NCBI GenBank assembly: GCA_013397865.1
Contig: VZTI01000560.1
Location: forward strand, 62,001 to 126,000
Direction: 5' to 3'
Length of the DNA stretch: 64,000 nucleotides
Origin: Struthidea cinerea
Lineage: Eukaryota; Chordata; Aves; Passeriformes; Corcoracidae
Shown: piece after piece, positions 24,175 through 35,879 of the stretch
Layout: every line of letters begins with the position of its first letter
Position numbering within the stretch: the stretch's first letter is position 1
Notes under the pieces: model-generated
Databases searched by the model: none
What the model saw: only the letters and a program-made list of their open reading frames with translations
Told to the model about the DNA's origin: nothing
Made by a program: the position numbers and the translations under genes

Positions 24175-27100
24175 AGGTGATAGTGTTTGAAATACACTTG
24201 TGCGAAATTATACATAGTAACAAGTAACCAAGATCCTGATAACAATTAAAGTATGTCAAACCAGGCAGACAAAGAAGACCTTTCACAGGGACACACACTG
24301 ACACAAAGGGACTGGCTCTATTTTTGTACTGGTCACTGAAACATGGGCCAGAGGACAGTAAAGTGTACCAAATGCTCCTTACTGTGTTCTCCCTGCATCC
24401 ACATGACTGACCCTAGGGTGGCTCTAACACAGCAACCTACACACCCCACAGGGCCTTCCTGCTCTTGATGTCAGACCCCTCTGGGAAGGACCTTGGACAG
24501 ATTTATCTGCCCTGTGTCATCCATGTCACATTGTCAGAAAGTGTTACGGGACACATGGCAGAGCATTCGCACAGGCAGGAAAGGACATTCCTCACTGCCC
24601 AAAAAAATAAAGGGAGAAATGTGTCTGAACCTTCAAAAATGCATCAGCTGATACCCCTGTAGAAAAATGAGCTGAGCCATGGAAGCAAGTTTCAGCAGAA
24701 CTTTCTCCAGTGCACTGACTGTGATAAATGAGTTGAAAGAATTGAAGAAAATGTTCAGTGAAAGACTAAGGATTAGGTAAGAGAAATATGCTTGCTTCTT
24801 GTTTTTCACATTTGCTCTTTAGGTACCCTTCACTAGGGGCAAAATAATAAATAAAATTTTGATCTGGAAAAGCTTTGACTGTGTAGCAATAAGGTAATGC
24901 AATACAGTGCTAGGATACTTAATCCAGTTTTCGTGAGGTAGATGTTAAGAAAGGCTGCCCACAGAGCGGAAGAACTTGGTGAAACTGAACGTAAAATGTA
25001 CGATTTTTTTTTTTCTACACTGTTAAGATTGATTCTTACCCAAGCTAGCAATGTCCTCTCTATTGAATTCTAATTGCAGGCCCACGTAAATCCTGGTAGC
25101 TGGTTTATTGTGCAATGATCCCTCAAGCTGCTGCTGCCAAACACAAGGAAACTACCATGTTACAACTTTATTATATGGGGAAGCTGAGGTTTAGAGATGA
25201 GAATGAAGGTAGGGAAGACTACCTGAGTCTATCCAGAAAGGAGCACAGAAAGCATATCTCTGTCTATATGTAGCATATGTATATATATATTGAATAGATA
25301 TCCACTGTTCCACAGGAATAACAATAAGATTATGTATTTTAATGAAACACATTTATGCTTTGTACATGCAGGGCAAACATTTATACTTTAACGTTTACTT
25401 TTGTACTACTTACAATTTTTTTCCAGATTAAATATGGGGTAGGATAGTTGCATTATTCCTAAGTAAACACATGTGAAGTTTAATTTTAAAACTGTCATGA
25501 TAAAGTAGGGAACTAGAGAACATTTTTCTACCATTTGTGTCATTTATCTTCAATAAAAATGCAGGCCCTTGCCTAAAGCATAGTTTATTGCATTTATTCA
25601 TCTCACTTTTAACATGAATACAGTCTTCTTGTGTGTTGTCAGTGCTGACTTTTTAGTGTTTTGGTTTTTCTTTTTTGCTCCCTCCTTCCCATCTGTACTG
25701 AGGCACTTCCCAGGACAATTCTGCCAGGAGGGCTGGAGAGCAGCTGTCTCCACAGTGCAAGCCAGGGGTTTGCCAACAGGGTATGTTTCTGCAGGTTTCA
25801 TTGGTCTTCCTCCCCCTCGCTTTTAAGTGTGATCTCACCTTTTTTAAAATGCTAGCTATAATTTAAACCAGGACCAGGGGACTTCAGCTTTCCCCTGAGC
25901 AGCAAAACAGTGTTTGTATTTCTAACACTGATAGTCTTTATGAAGGTATTATATGGAGGCTCACTTTCAAGCAACTAAAATGACAATATAAATTCAATGC
26001 TGCAGTAGTCATTTATCACTTTATGATAATGCCAGAATATACAAATGATAAGAGAGAAAGGCTCAGGGAGAAACCTGAGGGGGGGTTATCATTTATTTAT
26101 GTACTTATGTAATACGAGGGAGTAAGTGATGAAGGAGGAATACAAAGACATTTCATCTAGCATGTTGATTTAGTACTTCCCCCTCCCTGATCAATGACCT
26201 CTCTCATGTTTAGAAGAGACTAAACACTCCAGAGAGAAATGTGTGTGTGTTTCTTCTTTATTAAACCAAGTCAGAAAAACAGGTAGGCTTAGTTATACTG
26301 TGACAATTAACGCCATGAATAAGGCATAATCATTAATTCTTTGGCTAATGTGTATATTACCATAAATGGCACTAAGTTTAAAAGGGATATCTCTCACAGA
26401 GTACTGCAGCTGTAAAGGAATATATCAGCAAAAAAGAGGGACTAAGGAGTGCAAGAATGTGCAGAATTGTGACCCAGGTGCAAACTGATGCATGATGAAA
26501 GGAGATTTAAAATGTTAACAATACAAAATGTTGAAGCACTAATCTGTTGGCAGATATAGTGAAAGATTATTTTCTTTTTAAAAATATTATGCTAAAAAAA
26601 AGCCATTAATTTTGTTTACTCTTTTCTGCAGTTCTAAACTCTACATTCAAAACTAGGTAGAAACATACGTTGTATTCACCTTTCAACCAGGTGCTAGTCT
26701 AATCCCTAAACTCTTTCTATTTATGACAGACTGACAATAGTTTAATCACTGTGAGCTTCACGTTGCTCCTGTTTTTTTTCAGCGGAATGAAAGAAAACTC
26801 TGCTTAGGGTAATGTAAAACAAAAATGCTATATATAACATCATATTTGCCGTTGTAGGATGCTAGTTGCTCACCTTGGAACTGTATATTTTATGGTGATG
26901 ATGGCTTGTAGTGTACAACACATATGTCATACATAAAGCCTTTTGAACATACATACACTTAGCCTATATATGTAGCCTTTTAAAACATTAAATATCCAGG
27001 AAAGTGACAGCTGCTGTCTTAGATAACACAGCTCAGGCTGAAAAAAATGCCCTACATATCTGAATATATGACTGTCTATAGTTAGGTAAGAAGTTAGCTG

Positions 27101-27668
27101 AGGAAAGCAGAGATTATAGCACATCCCTATGACAAATCCAGCCTCACAGTGTTTCAAACCCAAAGCAACACCCACCTATCTGTCTGCTGCCATTTTAGTT
27201 GATAAGTAGAGTTGACACTGAGACACATATATCAAGAGAAGAAAATATTAGTCTTTTTGAATCGCAACAAATTCTATCGTCTGTGTTACAGTGGCCTTGT
27301 ACACTCTGCAGTAAAGGAGTGATAAATAAGTCAAACTGATCCCAGTCCTGTTAAGTGCAAGCAATAACTTGCAAACGCCAAATTGTCATCCCAGCCAGCT
27401 ATTTCTACATGCTAGTTTTCAAGTTGACTTTGAGAATACAGAATTTGTGTGAATAAGGTGCTGATATTCCTTCCTTTATTCTCTGAGCAAACACAGGGAG
27501 GCTTCCAGATTTTCGAACTTTGTGGGACTGCTGGTGCTGAGACAACTTAATAGGTGCTGATATGGTAGGACTTTGGACTGTGTCAGCAACCATTTGGCTT
27601 GTATTGGCTGCAGGTATCCAGGTGTTGGCTACAGGGGGCTGGAGAGGAGGCTTCTGGGGCAGGAGATT
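24175..27668. other. Intergenic AT-rich DNA
   Basis: No gene recognised. Contains a short TA-rich run near 25277-25290 and otherwise unique sequence. The A/G-rich stretch with 'aataaaggga' at 24607 is not obviously part of a transposon. The 27405-27749 minus-strand frame spans into the next LTR and is not a gene. Confidence 0.55.
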
Positions 27669-27673
27669 GGGAC
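27669..27673 (+). repeat. Target-site duplication, left copy (GGGAC)
   Basis: GGGAC precedes the LTR start at 27674 and is found again at 28785-28789 directly after the LTR end. The 5-bp length matches ERVL integration. Confidence 0.8.
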
Positions 27674-28784
27674 TGTCCTGTGATAAAAACAGCAGGTTCC
27701 AGCCACTCCAACACAGCCACCACAGGACACAGCTGAACACCCCAGACAATATGCTGGCACCTCTGGGGAGGCATATTTAAGAAAGGGCAAAATGCTGTGC
27801 AGGCACTGTGAGAGGAGTGAGGAAAATGTCATAGAAACAGCCCTGTGGACACCAAAGTGAGGGGACAAGAAGGAGGTGCTACAGGTTCAGGAGCAGAGAT
27901 TCCCCTGCAGTCTGTGGTGAAGACCATGGATACACAGGTTGTCCCCCTGCAGCTCACTGAGGTCCCCACTGGAATATATAACCACAGGTCAGCCTATAGA
28001 GGACACTGTGCCACAGCAAGTAGATATACCCTGAAGGAAGATACAGGCTGTGGAGACTCCACACTGGAACAGGCTCCTGGCAGGAGTTGCAGCTGTGGAG
28101 AGGAGCCCATACAGGAGAACTTTTCCTGATAATCTGCATCCAGTGAAAGACCCATGCTAGCGCAGTATGGTCCTGAATGACTGTAAACCATGGAGAGAAC
28201 CCCTACTGGAGATGTTCCTGAAGACTGCAGTCAGTGAGAAGGACCCATTTTGGAACAGATTATGAAGGAAAAATCCAATGGGAGGACCCTCAATGGTGCA
28301 GTCTGTCTCTGACAGACTGTACCCAGTGGAAAGGACCCATATTGAAGCAGTTTGTGGAGGACTGCAGCCCGTGGGAAAGATCCATATTGAAGCAAGTTGA
28401 AAGTGAGAGGAGGAAGAGGGAACTGTTATGGACTGACCACATATCCCCATCCCCCTGCACTGCTCAGAAGAGAGGAGGTAGACGAGTCAAGAAGGAAGGA
28501 GTGAAATGAAGTATGGTAAGAAGGGAGGATGGTGGGAAGGTGAGCTTTTAGTCTTGACTCTGTTGCTTGGTATTGCACTTTACTTTTAATTGGCAGCAAT
28601 TTAAAGTAATCCCCCCCAATCAGAGACAGTGATAATTGTCAAGCACTATCCTAGTCTTCATCTTGACCCACAAGCTTTTCATCTTATTTCTCTCTTTGTG
28701 CTGTTGAGGAGGTAGAGTGAAGGAGGTGAAGTGATAGAGAAGCTTGGTGGATATCCAGCAGACAGCCAAATTCAATCCACCGGA
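27674..28784 (+). mobile_element. Solo LTR, avian ERVL-type, about 1.1 kb
   Basis: Starts TGTCCTGTGATAAAAACAGC. It has a TATA-like GCATATTTAAG at 27771-27781. It then carries a long series of degenerate units (27890-28400) of the kind 'cagcccgtggg...ggaccca...ttgaagcag' that mark a large avian ERVL LTR family. The poly(A) signal is degenerate (about 28594-28606). The U5 end reads 'tggtggatatccagcagaca' and closes with 'ccaccgga' where the family usually has CACCACA. Exact GGGAC duplications flank it. No internal retroviral sequence adjoins, so it is a solo LTR. Frames at 27562-28509 on either strand are repeat shadows. Confidence 0.93.
27890..28400 (+). repeat. Imperfect ~45-55-bp tandem units inside the LTR
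   Basis: Roughly ten degenerate units share the elements 'ctgcag...gtgga(a/g)aggaccca' and '(a/t)tg(a/g)a(a/g)cag'. Clear examples lie around 28010-28080, 28215-28260 and 28320-28395. They are native to the LTR family rather than a later minisatellite, and they are why several frames in this interval stay open. Confidence 0.7.
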
Positions 28785-28845
28785 GGGACATTACTGAAGT
28801 ATTTGTATTAAATGCATTGTTAATTTATCCATTTCCTTGTGGAAG

Positions 28846-29049
28846 ATGGAATTATTGTTACTAGTGCTGTCATGGCTTCTACTATCTCATAAAACCCAAG
28901 GATTTTCAGACCTGCTCCTGAAATATAAAGACAGGATATTTCAAAACAGAGGCACATGTTATAAGAAAAATAGCTGTAAGTATGGGGGACTTCTTTTATG
29001 TCTCCAAAAGAAATCTACCATGTTCAAAAAGAGGAAATATTCTTGCTAG
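28846..29049 (+). CDS. Candidate small secreted cationic Cys-containing peptide (unproven)
   Basis: A 67-codon frame starts at ATG 28846 in a strong Kozak context (A at -3, G at +4) and ends TAG at 29047-29049. Residues 1-19 (MELLLLVLSWLLLSHKTQG) look like a signal peptide with a good -3/-1 cleavage site after TQG. The 48-residue remainder has ten Lys, three Arg, only two Asp and four Cys in a C-X5-C-X7-C-X14-C pattern. The last Cys is the final residue. The first-to-last Cys spacing (29) equals the usual C1-C5 distance in beta-defensins, but the C4 and C6 positions are missing and avian beta-defensins are normally spliced. A splice-donor string GTAAGTAT at 28976-28983 could instead end an exon after KKNS. 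An AATAAA lies at 29364-29369. It sits 61 bp after a same-strand LTR. It could be a novel or decayed host-defence peptide, or a chance frame. Confidence 0.25.
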   Translation: MELLLLVLSWLLLSHKTQGFSDLLLKYKDRIFQNRGTCYKKNSCKYGGLLLCLQKKSTMFKKRKYSC

Positions 29050-31059
29050 AAACAGCAGAAAATCTTGGCTGTAAAGTTGCAAGGAGGAGCACACCTAACA
29101 ATATGTACACCTTGGCTGCATTTTCTTGTCTATAAAGATTGTTTCAGCTCCATTTGAGGTAAAAAGTTTTGTTTACTGTTTCTTATGGCACATGAAGAGA
29201 TTAAGAGACTATATGTTTTATATACTTTTCATTAGTCTTCTTAGGGGATTCAATTTCCCATTCAGAGAAGATATTTCAGACTAGGAATATATTATAGACC
29301 TCAAGAGTACTTTCAATTTCCTGGCTCCAGACACACATGCTGGCTCCACCCCAAATCTATACCAATAAATGTCTACAAAAGCAGCAGAACTTCCTGATCT
29401 CAACCCATTCTCATTTGCACAGAAGAAAAGCACAAGCCCAGAGGGCAAACGATGTCAGGAACATGTGCTCAATCTCAGCACTTAAGGGACCTGGAACATG
29501 AAGCTCCCTGAACATAACTGTAGCAAGAAAATGTAGACAATCCTAGGGACTTTGAGGCCAATAAAATATTTAGAAAAATTTTAGGTTGCTGGTCCCATGA
29601 GTGGGATCATGTTCTGTATTCTGGACACCGAGACTCTCTATACTGGGTATGAGAAAAGTCAGTTCCTCTACATAGGATGAAAATGGTACAGTGCTCAAAA
29701 GAGGTGCAACTGAACTTAGACACTGGGAAAATGTTGGCAGGAGCAAGATGTCACTCTGGACTTGGGCAGGGTTCTAGGGGATTTGAAGAACCACCTCCAC
29801 CTATTTGATCCACAACTTCAGACTTCCTACTGAAAGTGGGTGATTGTCTCATTTTTTCAATGAATAGAGCAAATTTCTATCTTCAGGATTATAGGAGGCA
29901 GGAGTGGATGTTGTGTTCCTCCTATATTACAGCTAAGCAATTTAAATATTAACTCAGGAAATGAGAGCAGAAATATGTGACGTCTAAGTACAGACACAGC
30001 TGCATATGTTACATGCAGCTTACCAACAGCTCAAGGCTGATGGGAGGAGCTGGTGAGCCCAAACCCTCACCTTCAGGAAGACAGGGACTTTCTGTGGCCT
30101 CTCAATGCCCTATCCTGAGGTTTCTCCAACATGGGATGGCAAACTCAGCTGACTCCATCCTGTAGTGGAGGCACACTGGGGATCCATTGCCATTTACCGC
30201 CACTGACAACTCCCACAAGACCACGTTTCCAAAAGCAGGAGAAAACGCTGATCTCCCTGACAGCCAGATGAAGGTGTTATGTATTTAGTGGGTGGGTTCA
30301 GGAAGACTGGCCATCATGATCTGTGATAGCATGTGCAGGATATGCTTAGGAAAGCTCAAGTAGGAAAGAAGCAGGGCTTCTTTTTTTTCTGAGAAAATGC
30401 CTGGTGATATTTTATGACTGGGTAAAAGGACTGTGACTTTACCAACTGAATTTTCAAGTCACGCTTTAAAGCATCAACTGCTTTTTGTGACAGTCTCAGA
30501 GGCCGCATGTAAGACTGAGATGCTTTGTGAGCTCAGAGGAAACTCTACTTTAAGAACCTTCACAGACATTAGACAGAGCTGTCTAGGTAATTCAAGACTG
30601 CAGGTCTAAGGGGAGCCAAAATGCCTGGGAAAATATCAAAAGTACAAGTGGCCATCTGGAAAGAGATACACTACTTTTTTATGAGTAAAATTTTCAGGTA
30701 TCCACAAACTATATGGCATGACTTGAGCTGCCAGTCCCACAAAATGAATGAACAAACATTAAGTGAAATGAATTATCCACAGCATTTCTCTATGCATGTC
30801 TTCAGCTCCTGACATATAGAAGCCTGTTTGCACAATTTCTTATAGCATCCTCAGAAACAGGCTTCATTTATGAGTTTAGTCCTTATGAGTATTTTCCTCA
30901 GATATAATGACAGGAATTGTTACATTCATTTCTATTAAAGTAAGTTATTTTTAATGTCTAAATACATAAATAGTAATTTATATAGTTTTAAAAATGTTTT
31001 TTCTGCAAGATCATAAGAAGCTGCATAAAAATATGTGCTTATGCCTATTCATTCTATCC
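29050..31059. other. Intergenic DNA, partly GC-richer
   Basis: No gene or confident repeat. The patch at about 29980-30200 is GC-richer and may be an old unidentified interspersed repeat. Nothing downstream of the 28846 candidate looks like a second cysteine-rich exon with a good acceptor. Confidence 0.5.
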
Positions 31060-31460
31060 TAGTGTATCTGCAGAGATGCAGGAAAGCTCACACTTTGAAG
31101 AAACTAATCTCGCAACAGCGGCTGTATGAGGAAATGGTAATTTGGCTGTGTAATCAAATTGCAATGCGTTCAGTTAGCAGATGTGAGCAAATAAAGAGAA
31201 AACCAAATTTAGATTTTGTGCCAATTGCTCTTTTACATGCGTGCTTGTTTTTGAGGACTCCCTATGATTTTTTCTAATTTGCTTGGTGGTCGTAACAGCT
31301 TCAGGTGGTTTTGCACAGCTTCCGGCTGCAGCACTGCGGTTTGCCAACAGACGGCATGATGCATTTCCATTATCCCATGTCTCTCCAACAAGATGACTGT
31401 CTGTTCATCTCTGAAATAAACCCAAAACACCACCCTGGGCCTCAGATCTGCAAAGATTTA
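31060..31460. promoter_or_regulatory. Possible conserved non-coding element or exon-like block
   Basis: This stretch keeps many CpGs ('ctcgcaacagcggc', 'aatgcgttc', 'catgcgtg', 'ggtcgtaac', 'ttccggc', 'cactgcgg', 'agacggc') in DNA that is otherwise CpG-poor. At 31072-31132 an open segment lies between a weak 3' splice-like 'tatctgcag' and 'gaaatg|gtaatt'. It would encode RCRKAHTLKKLISQQRLYEE, which I do not recognise. Retained CpGs suggest constraint or recent insertion. Confidence 0.3.
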
Positions 31461-33836
31461 AACATGTGTTTGAATTTGCATACGAGTACCACTAAATCTC
31501 ATCTTTCCTGCTGTGTTTTTTTTCCACTGTGGTCAGGAAGCAGCTACCTGTAGCTATATAATGTCAAATTATTTAGGTATATCATCAGAGTGGGGGAGAA
31601 TATCCTTGATCTATTATTATTGAACCTATTCAACATTGTGTTATCCAAAAAGCTAGCCAAATAAATTAAATTTCATGTGAATATGGTCTTGGACAAATAA
31701 GTCAAAGTATTATCTAGCTTTGCACTGCAAATATTCAGTGCAATATGTTTCTTGTATTTCTTTCTTTACTTCTAGCCTGCACAGCTGAACTGTTGCATGA
31801 GAAAGATGTTACACAAACTTACAGTGTGAAATAGGATGCAAAATTGTGTGAAATACTGAAAATACAGTGAATATCAGTGCTGGACATGAGCAACTTCTTG
31901 GCCGTACAGTTTGAGCATAGACTCTAACCATGGAATGACAACAGATCCTTCTGTGCTTTGAAATTAGCAATTTTAAGTTATGAAATGAATTATTCTTGAG
32001 CAAGGACTTTTTTCAGGACTTTTTTTCTGGTGGCACAGAAGAAGCTAAGACATTACCTACATGCCCAGAAGAGCAGTAGGAGAAATGGAAACCATGTCAG
32101 CAATTAATTTTGTATCTCAGTAAGATTTGGAGGTTAATCTTCAGTTTCAGTGTGTAGGTGGTAGAATATGTGTGAAATAGGGTACGTGCAATGAAATGCT
32201 TTACTGAACTGCAGAAATGTGTATAACATGCTAAATAGGACTAGTCCAGACCATATGCTGGAGGGTCAGTGAATACACAGGCCAATGTTACTCAATTTTC
32301 ATGTACGGAAAAAATCTCATGAACCCTTCCCAGTTTCTTCTATGCTTCTCATTAATCATTTCAGCAGAAATGCTAATACATGAAGCTGCAAACAAAGATA
32401 TCTGTCTGTTAGGGTGTCCAGCCTAAAGGTTCAACTGCTAAACCTGCTGTCACCACTTCCCAGGAAAGGGAATTTGCTGTTGGCGTATAATTGTTGCTCT
32501 TGATGACTTTATGTCTTACCATAATCAGACATATTGTGTGTTTTGCTGGTTTGCTACCTTGTTTGAAGACTTCAGATTGTCAGGGTTAAGACCATTTAAA
32601 GTATTCCAGTTTGTTTTTGAAAGGTCCTGTTTCTTTATCTAATCCCTCGCAGAAATGTAAGAGTGTTACATCAATAGAAATACCTTTACCAAAAAAATCC
32701 ATAATGTCATAAAAAATATTAAGTTAGGGCGACAGTATTTGTTTTGTGTAAACCCACACAGACTTAGTAATTATATTGCCTTATTTCACTTTTTCAAGTC
32801 CATTTCAGACATACCATTATTTTCTTTGGGATCAATACTAGGGTTGACTTGGGTCATCAAGCAGTAAAGTACAAAAGAAAACAGGTCAAGGCCTAATCAT
32901 TCTTCACACCCTCTTCTCCACCAATTACTCAAAATAGAAAATATCTAGAGATCTTGAATCACTTTCCATGTCAGTCTGATTTGAAGTCTGGATTGCTCTT
33001 TGGAGAATGAATGAATTTTTGTGGTATTTTCATGTTCACTCCTCAGACATCAGTCCTTTCACTTGTAAGTGTGGTGCTCTCAGAGGAAGAACACATTAAT
33101 CCCCGGAGAGGCAAGAAGTTAGGAGCATTTCCATTGTTTGGACTACAGTAATAATGACCCTTCAGAGCTGGAAAAGGCTTTGTTCCTGAGGGAGGATGTT
33201 CACTGGGAAGGATGGTGGAATATCCTTCACCAGACATTAACATTTAACAATGATTTCTCTCTTCTCCACAGACATAAAAGAAATTATGCTTGTTTGAGGA
33301 ATGGACAAAGAAAGAAATAACACAGGACTCTGCTCAATGAGATGGAGTCTATTAGAAGCAGAGAGACAATGACAAATGCTTTAAAGATTTCAGGAAGAAA
33401 GATGGTCATTTTTGTGCTCTAATTGACAAAGACTTTTTGGAGATGACATTCTGATTCAGTAACTTTGCTTCTTTATCTACAACTGCACTTAAGGGCCAGT
33501 TTATTTTAGAAAAGCTACCTGGTCTAGCTGTGACTTACAGTTAGTTGCTACTATGTCCCTTTAGAAGTGGAGCTTTTTATTCAGCATAGATTCAGTTCTG
33601 TTAAAGAAGTCATGTATCAGGCAAATTTACCCTCAGCATTGGAGTCCAACAAGCCAGAGGGACTGAGTAATAAATGAAGACTAACTAAACACAGAACAAT
33701 CTTTAAATATTTACACTAACAGGGTAAAACAAATAAACAATTAACCAAATAAACACATAAATAAACAAAAAACCAAAACCATTTGGACAAATTTGTGATT
33801 AAGCTCGATTTAGTATGTAAGAGCAGAAGAAGCAGT
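31461..33836. other. Intergenic AT-rich DNA
   Basis: No gene, RNA or transposon recognised. Frames of 60-66 codons on both strands are at background level. Confidence 0.6.
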
Positions 33837-33890
33837 AAGGTTTGGACACTACCTAAGGTTTGGTTTCGTAGCAAGGTTTGGATACCATCT
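33837..33890 (+). repeat. Three 18-bp tandem units in frame
   Basis: Units at 33837-33854, 33855-33872 and 33873-33890 each start AAGGTTTGG and are exactly 18 bp apart. They differ mainly in their second half. In one frame they read as a six-residue repeat (KVWTLP, KVWFRS, KVWIPS). That open frame begins at TTG with no ATG before the repeats, so translation is doubtful. Confidence 0.85.
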
Positions 33891-35879
33891 AAGCTCATGT
33901 TTTCCAAACTCAGAATAGTGTGCCAAACAGCACATGAGCAGAAGGCAGGAGACTACAGGGTTCTAAACACACATGAGCTGGTGAGCCCTCACTTGGCAAA
34001 GTGGTGGTGCTTTGTGTGAATATACTAAGCTGGATGTCTTCACATCTTGGATCAGAAGACTTCTAACTTTTCTCAGACAGGACCACTAGGGTCAACCGGA
34101 AAAGCCATCAGTAGAAACACGTTACTTTGAGAAAGATCTCTGGATTCTAGGAAAGACAACAAATAGTCAGATGATGGATTGGTTTTTGGACTGCAAGATT
34201 GCAGTGTCACGATGCAGTATCTGCTCCTGATAAGGACTGAATAAGATATAGGTTGTTCACGGAAAAGGGCCATATACTGTAAAATTCTCTCTCTCCTTTG
34301 TTTAGCCAGATGAGACTCATCAATTTTCAAGTCAATTTACAAAGCCCTTTACAGATTTCATGGATGAGACAAGGATTGAAATAATGTCATTTAAGTGAAT
34401 TTATTATTGCTATGCATTCTGATCTACCACAGAAATTGGTAGCTTTTATAATTGTGATATGAATTTTTATAACAGCTTTTGTTAGCTCTTTATGATTATA
34501 CACATTATACATAGCTTACTTTTTTATTTTAAGGAAACTCAGTGTTAAATATATGCTTATAATAAAGCTTCTTGCTAAAGCTTCTTGAACTACTTATTTT
34601 TCATGCCTCATTTTCTTTACTGTGAGCCTCCACAGATTCAGAGTCACCATGTTCACGGCTCCTCCTAGATGATGTTCATCATGCTGTGCAAGACAGCAGG
34701 CTGCCTTATTTCTCCAACAAAGAAGCCCCTATCAATACACAAGTACACTTGTACTTCTGCACAGCACTAGTCACCACTCATTTTTGTTTATTCCTAGTCT
34801 CTTTCCCTCTGATGTTTTGAAGTACTTACACATCTCTATGTTCTCCAACGCTTTAAAGCTGAGCATCTGACACATTTGCAGACAAATCACTCAGAGGAAG
34901 CACATACGCAGTTATTTTCTGAAGCACCTCCAGGTGATTAAGCTCAAGGCCAAATTCTGCTCCTGTGAGCAGAAGTCAAGAAGAAGGATTTTGCCTACAG
35001 GAACTGTGGGAATCTCTTCTTTCTCACTCTGTCAGAAGGTCCTGAGGTACCAAGGCCACAGCTGCTGTCACAATCCTAAGCTTCAGGCAGTATAGTTACA
35101 TAAATTACAGCTTCTTATCCCTTATGTGTTTCTAAAGCAATAAATGCATTTTTCAAAAAAGCCACTGTATCCATCTTTTCCAGAGTTTTGTGTATTTGGA
35201 TGCACCAGTCACTGCACACTTCTTGTCCTGGAAGGCTGCTGCCTCCTTAATCTCTGTGATCCAGTAGTCCTATCGTATCATGCAACTTTTTTGTCCTAAG
35301 TGGGTGTGATTCTCCCTCTCAAAAAATGAGCAGCTACTTTAAATTTGGTTGTAGCCCTGAATCTCAGAAAATGCTCCTGACCTCTCAGGAAGATATAACA
35401 ACCATCTAGGTGTGACAACCATGTGTTAAAAATGCATTTACCTCCAGGCTTCAACAGAAAATAAAAATATCTGTTGTGTGGATAGAGATGCTTCAAATTT
35501 TCTTAAACCTATGTGAACTCTATACATTACAGCCAAGCCTCTTTTTGATCACTCTTCTCACAGCTCTTAGGACTTGCTGTTCTGGAGTTGTTCCTGCCCA
35601 GAAGGACTGATATACAACACTCCCACTTCAGATTCCCTACCATGCTCCCATGTTTCCTCGAGATAAATTCCATCCAATATGTGTCAAGAACATTGAGGCA
35701 AGTACTTGATTATAAAGAACATACACACTCGTATTTGAACTTTTTTATTAATTAATTGATGTTAGTCTGTTGCAAATTTGGGACTACATTAAGCACAATA
35801 CAACAGATGGTCATCATCACCAGTACTTAAATAAAACAGCTATGTGGCTTTAAATCACTGTCTTCCCAAACCTTATGCC
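33891..35879. other. Intergenic AT-rich DNA
   Basis: No gene seen. The phrase 'ggccaaattctgctcctgtg' at about 34948 resembles an old amniote repeat motif, but too little surrounds it to call an element. Confidence 0.55.

Noticed and set aside
27405..28509. Cluster of 60-114-codon frames on both strands
   Set aside because: They fall mostly in the ERVL-type LTR and its internal ~50-bp units; open in several phases at once, which marks repeat shadows.
33783..34019. 78-codon frame containing the 18-bp triplicate as a gene
   Set aside because: It opens at TTG and the first ATG lies after the repeats; no signal peptide or domain.
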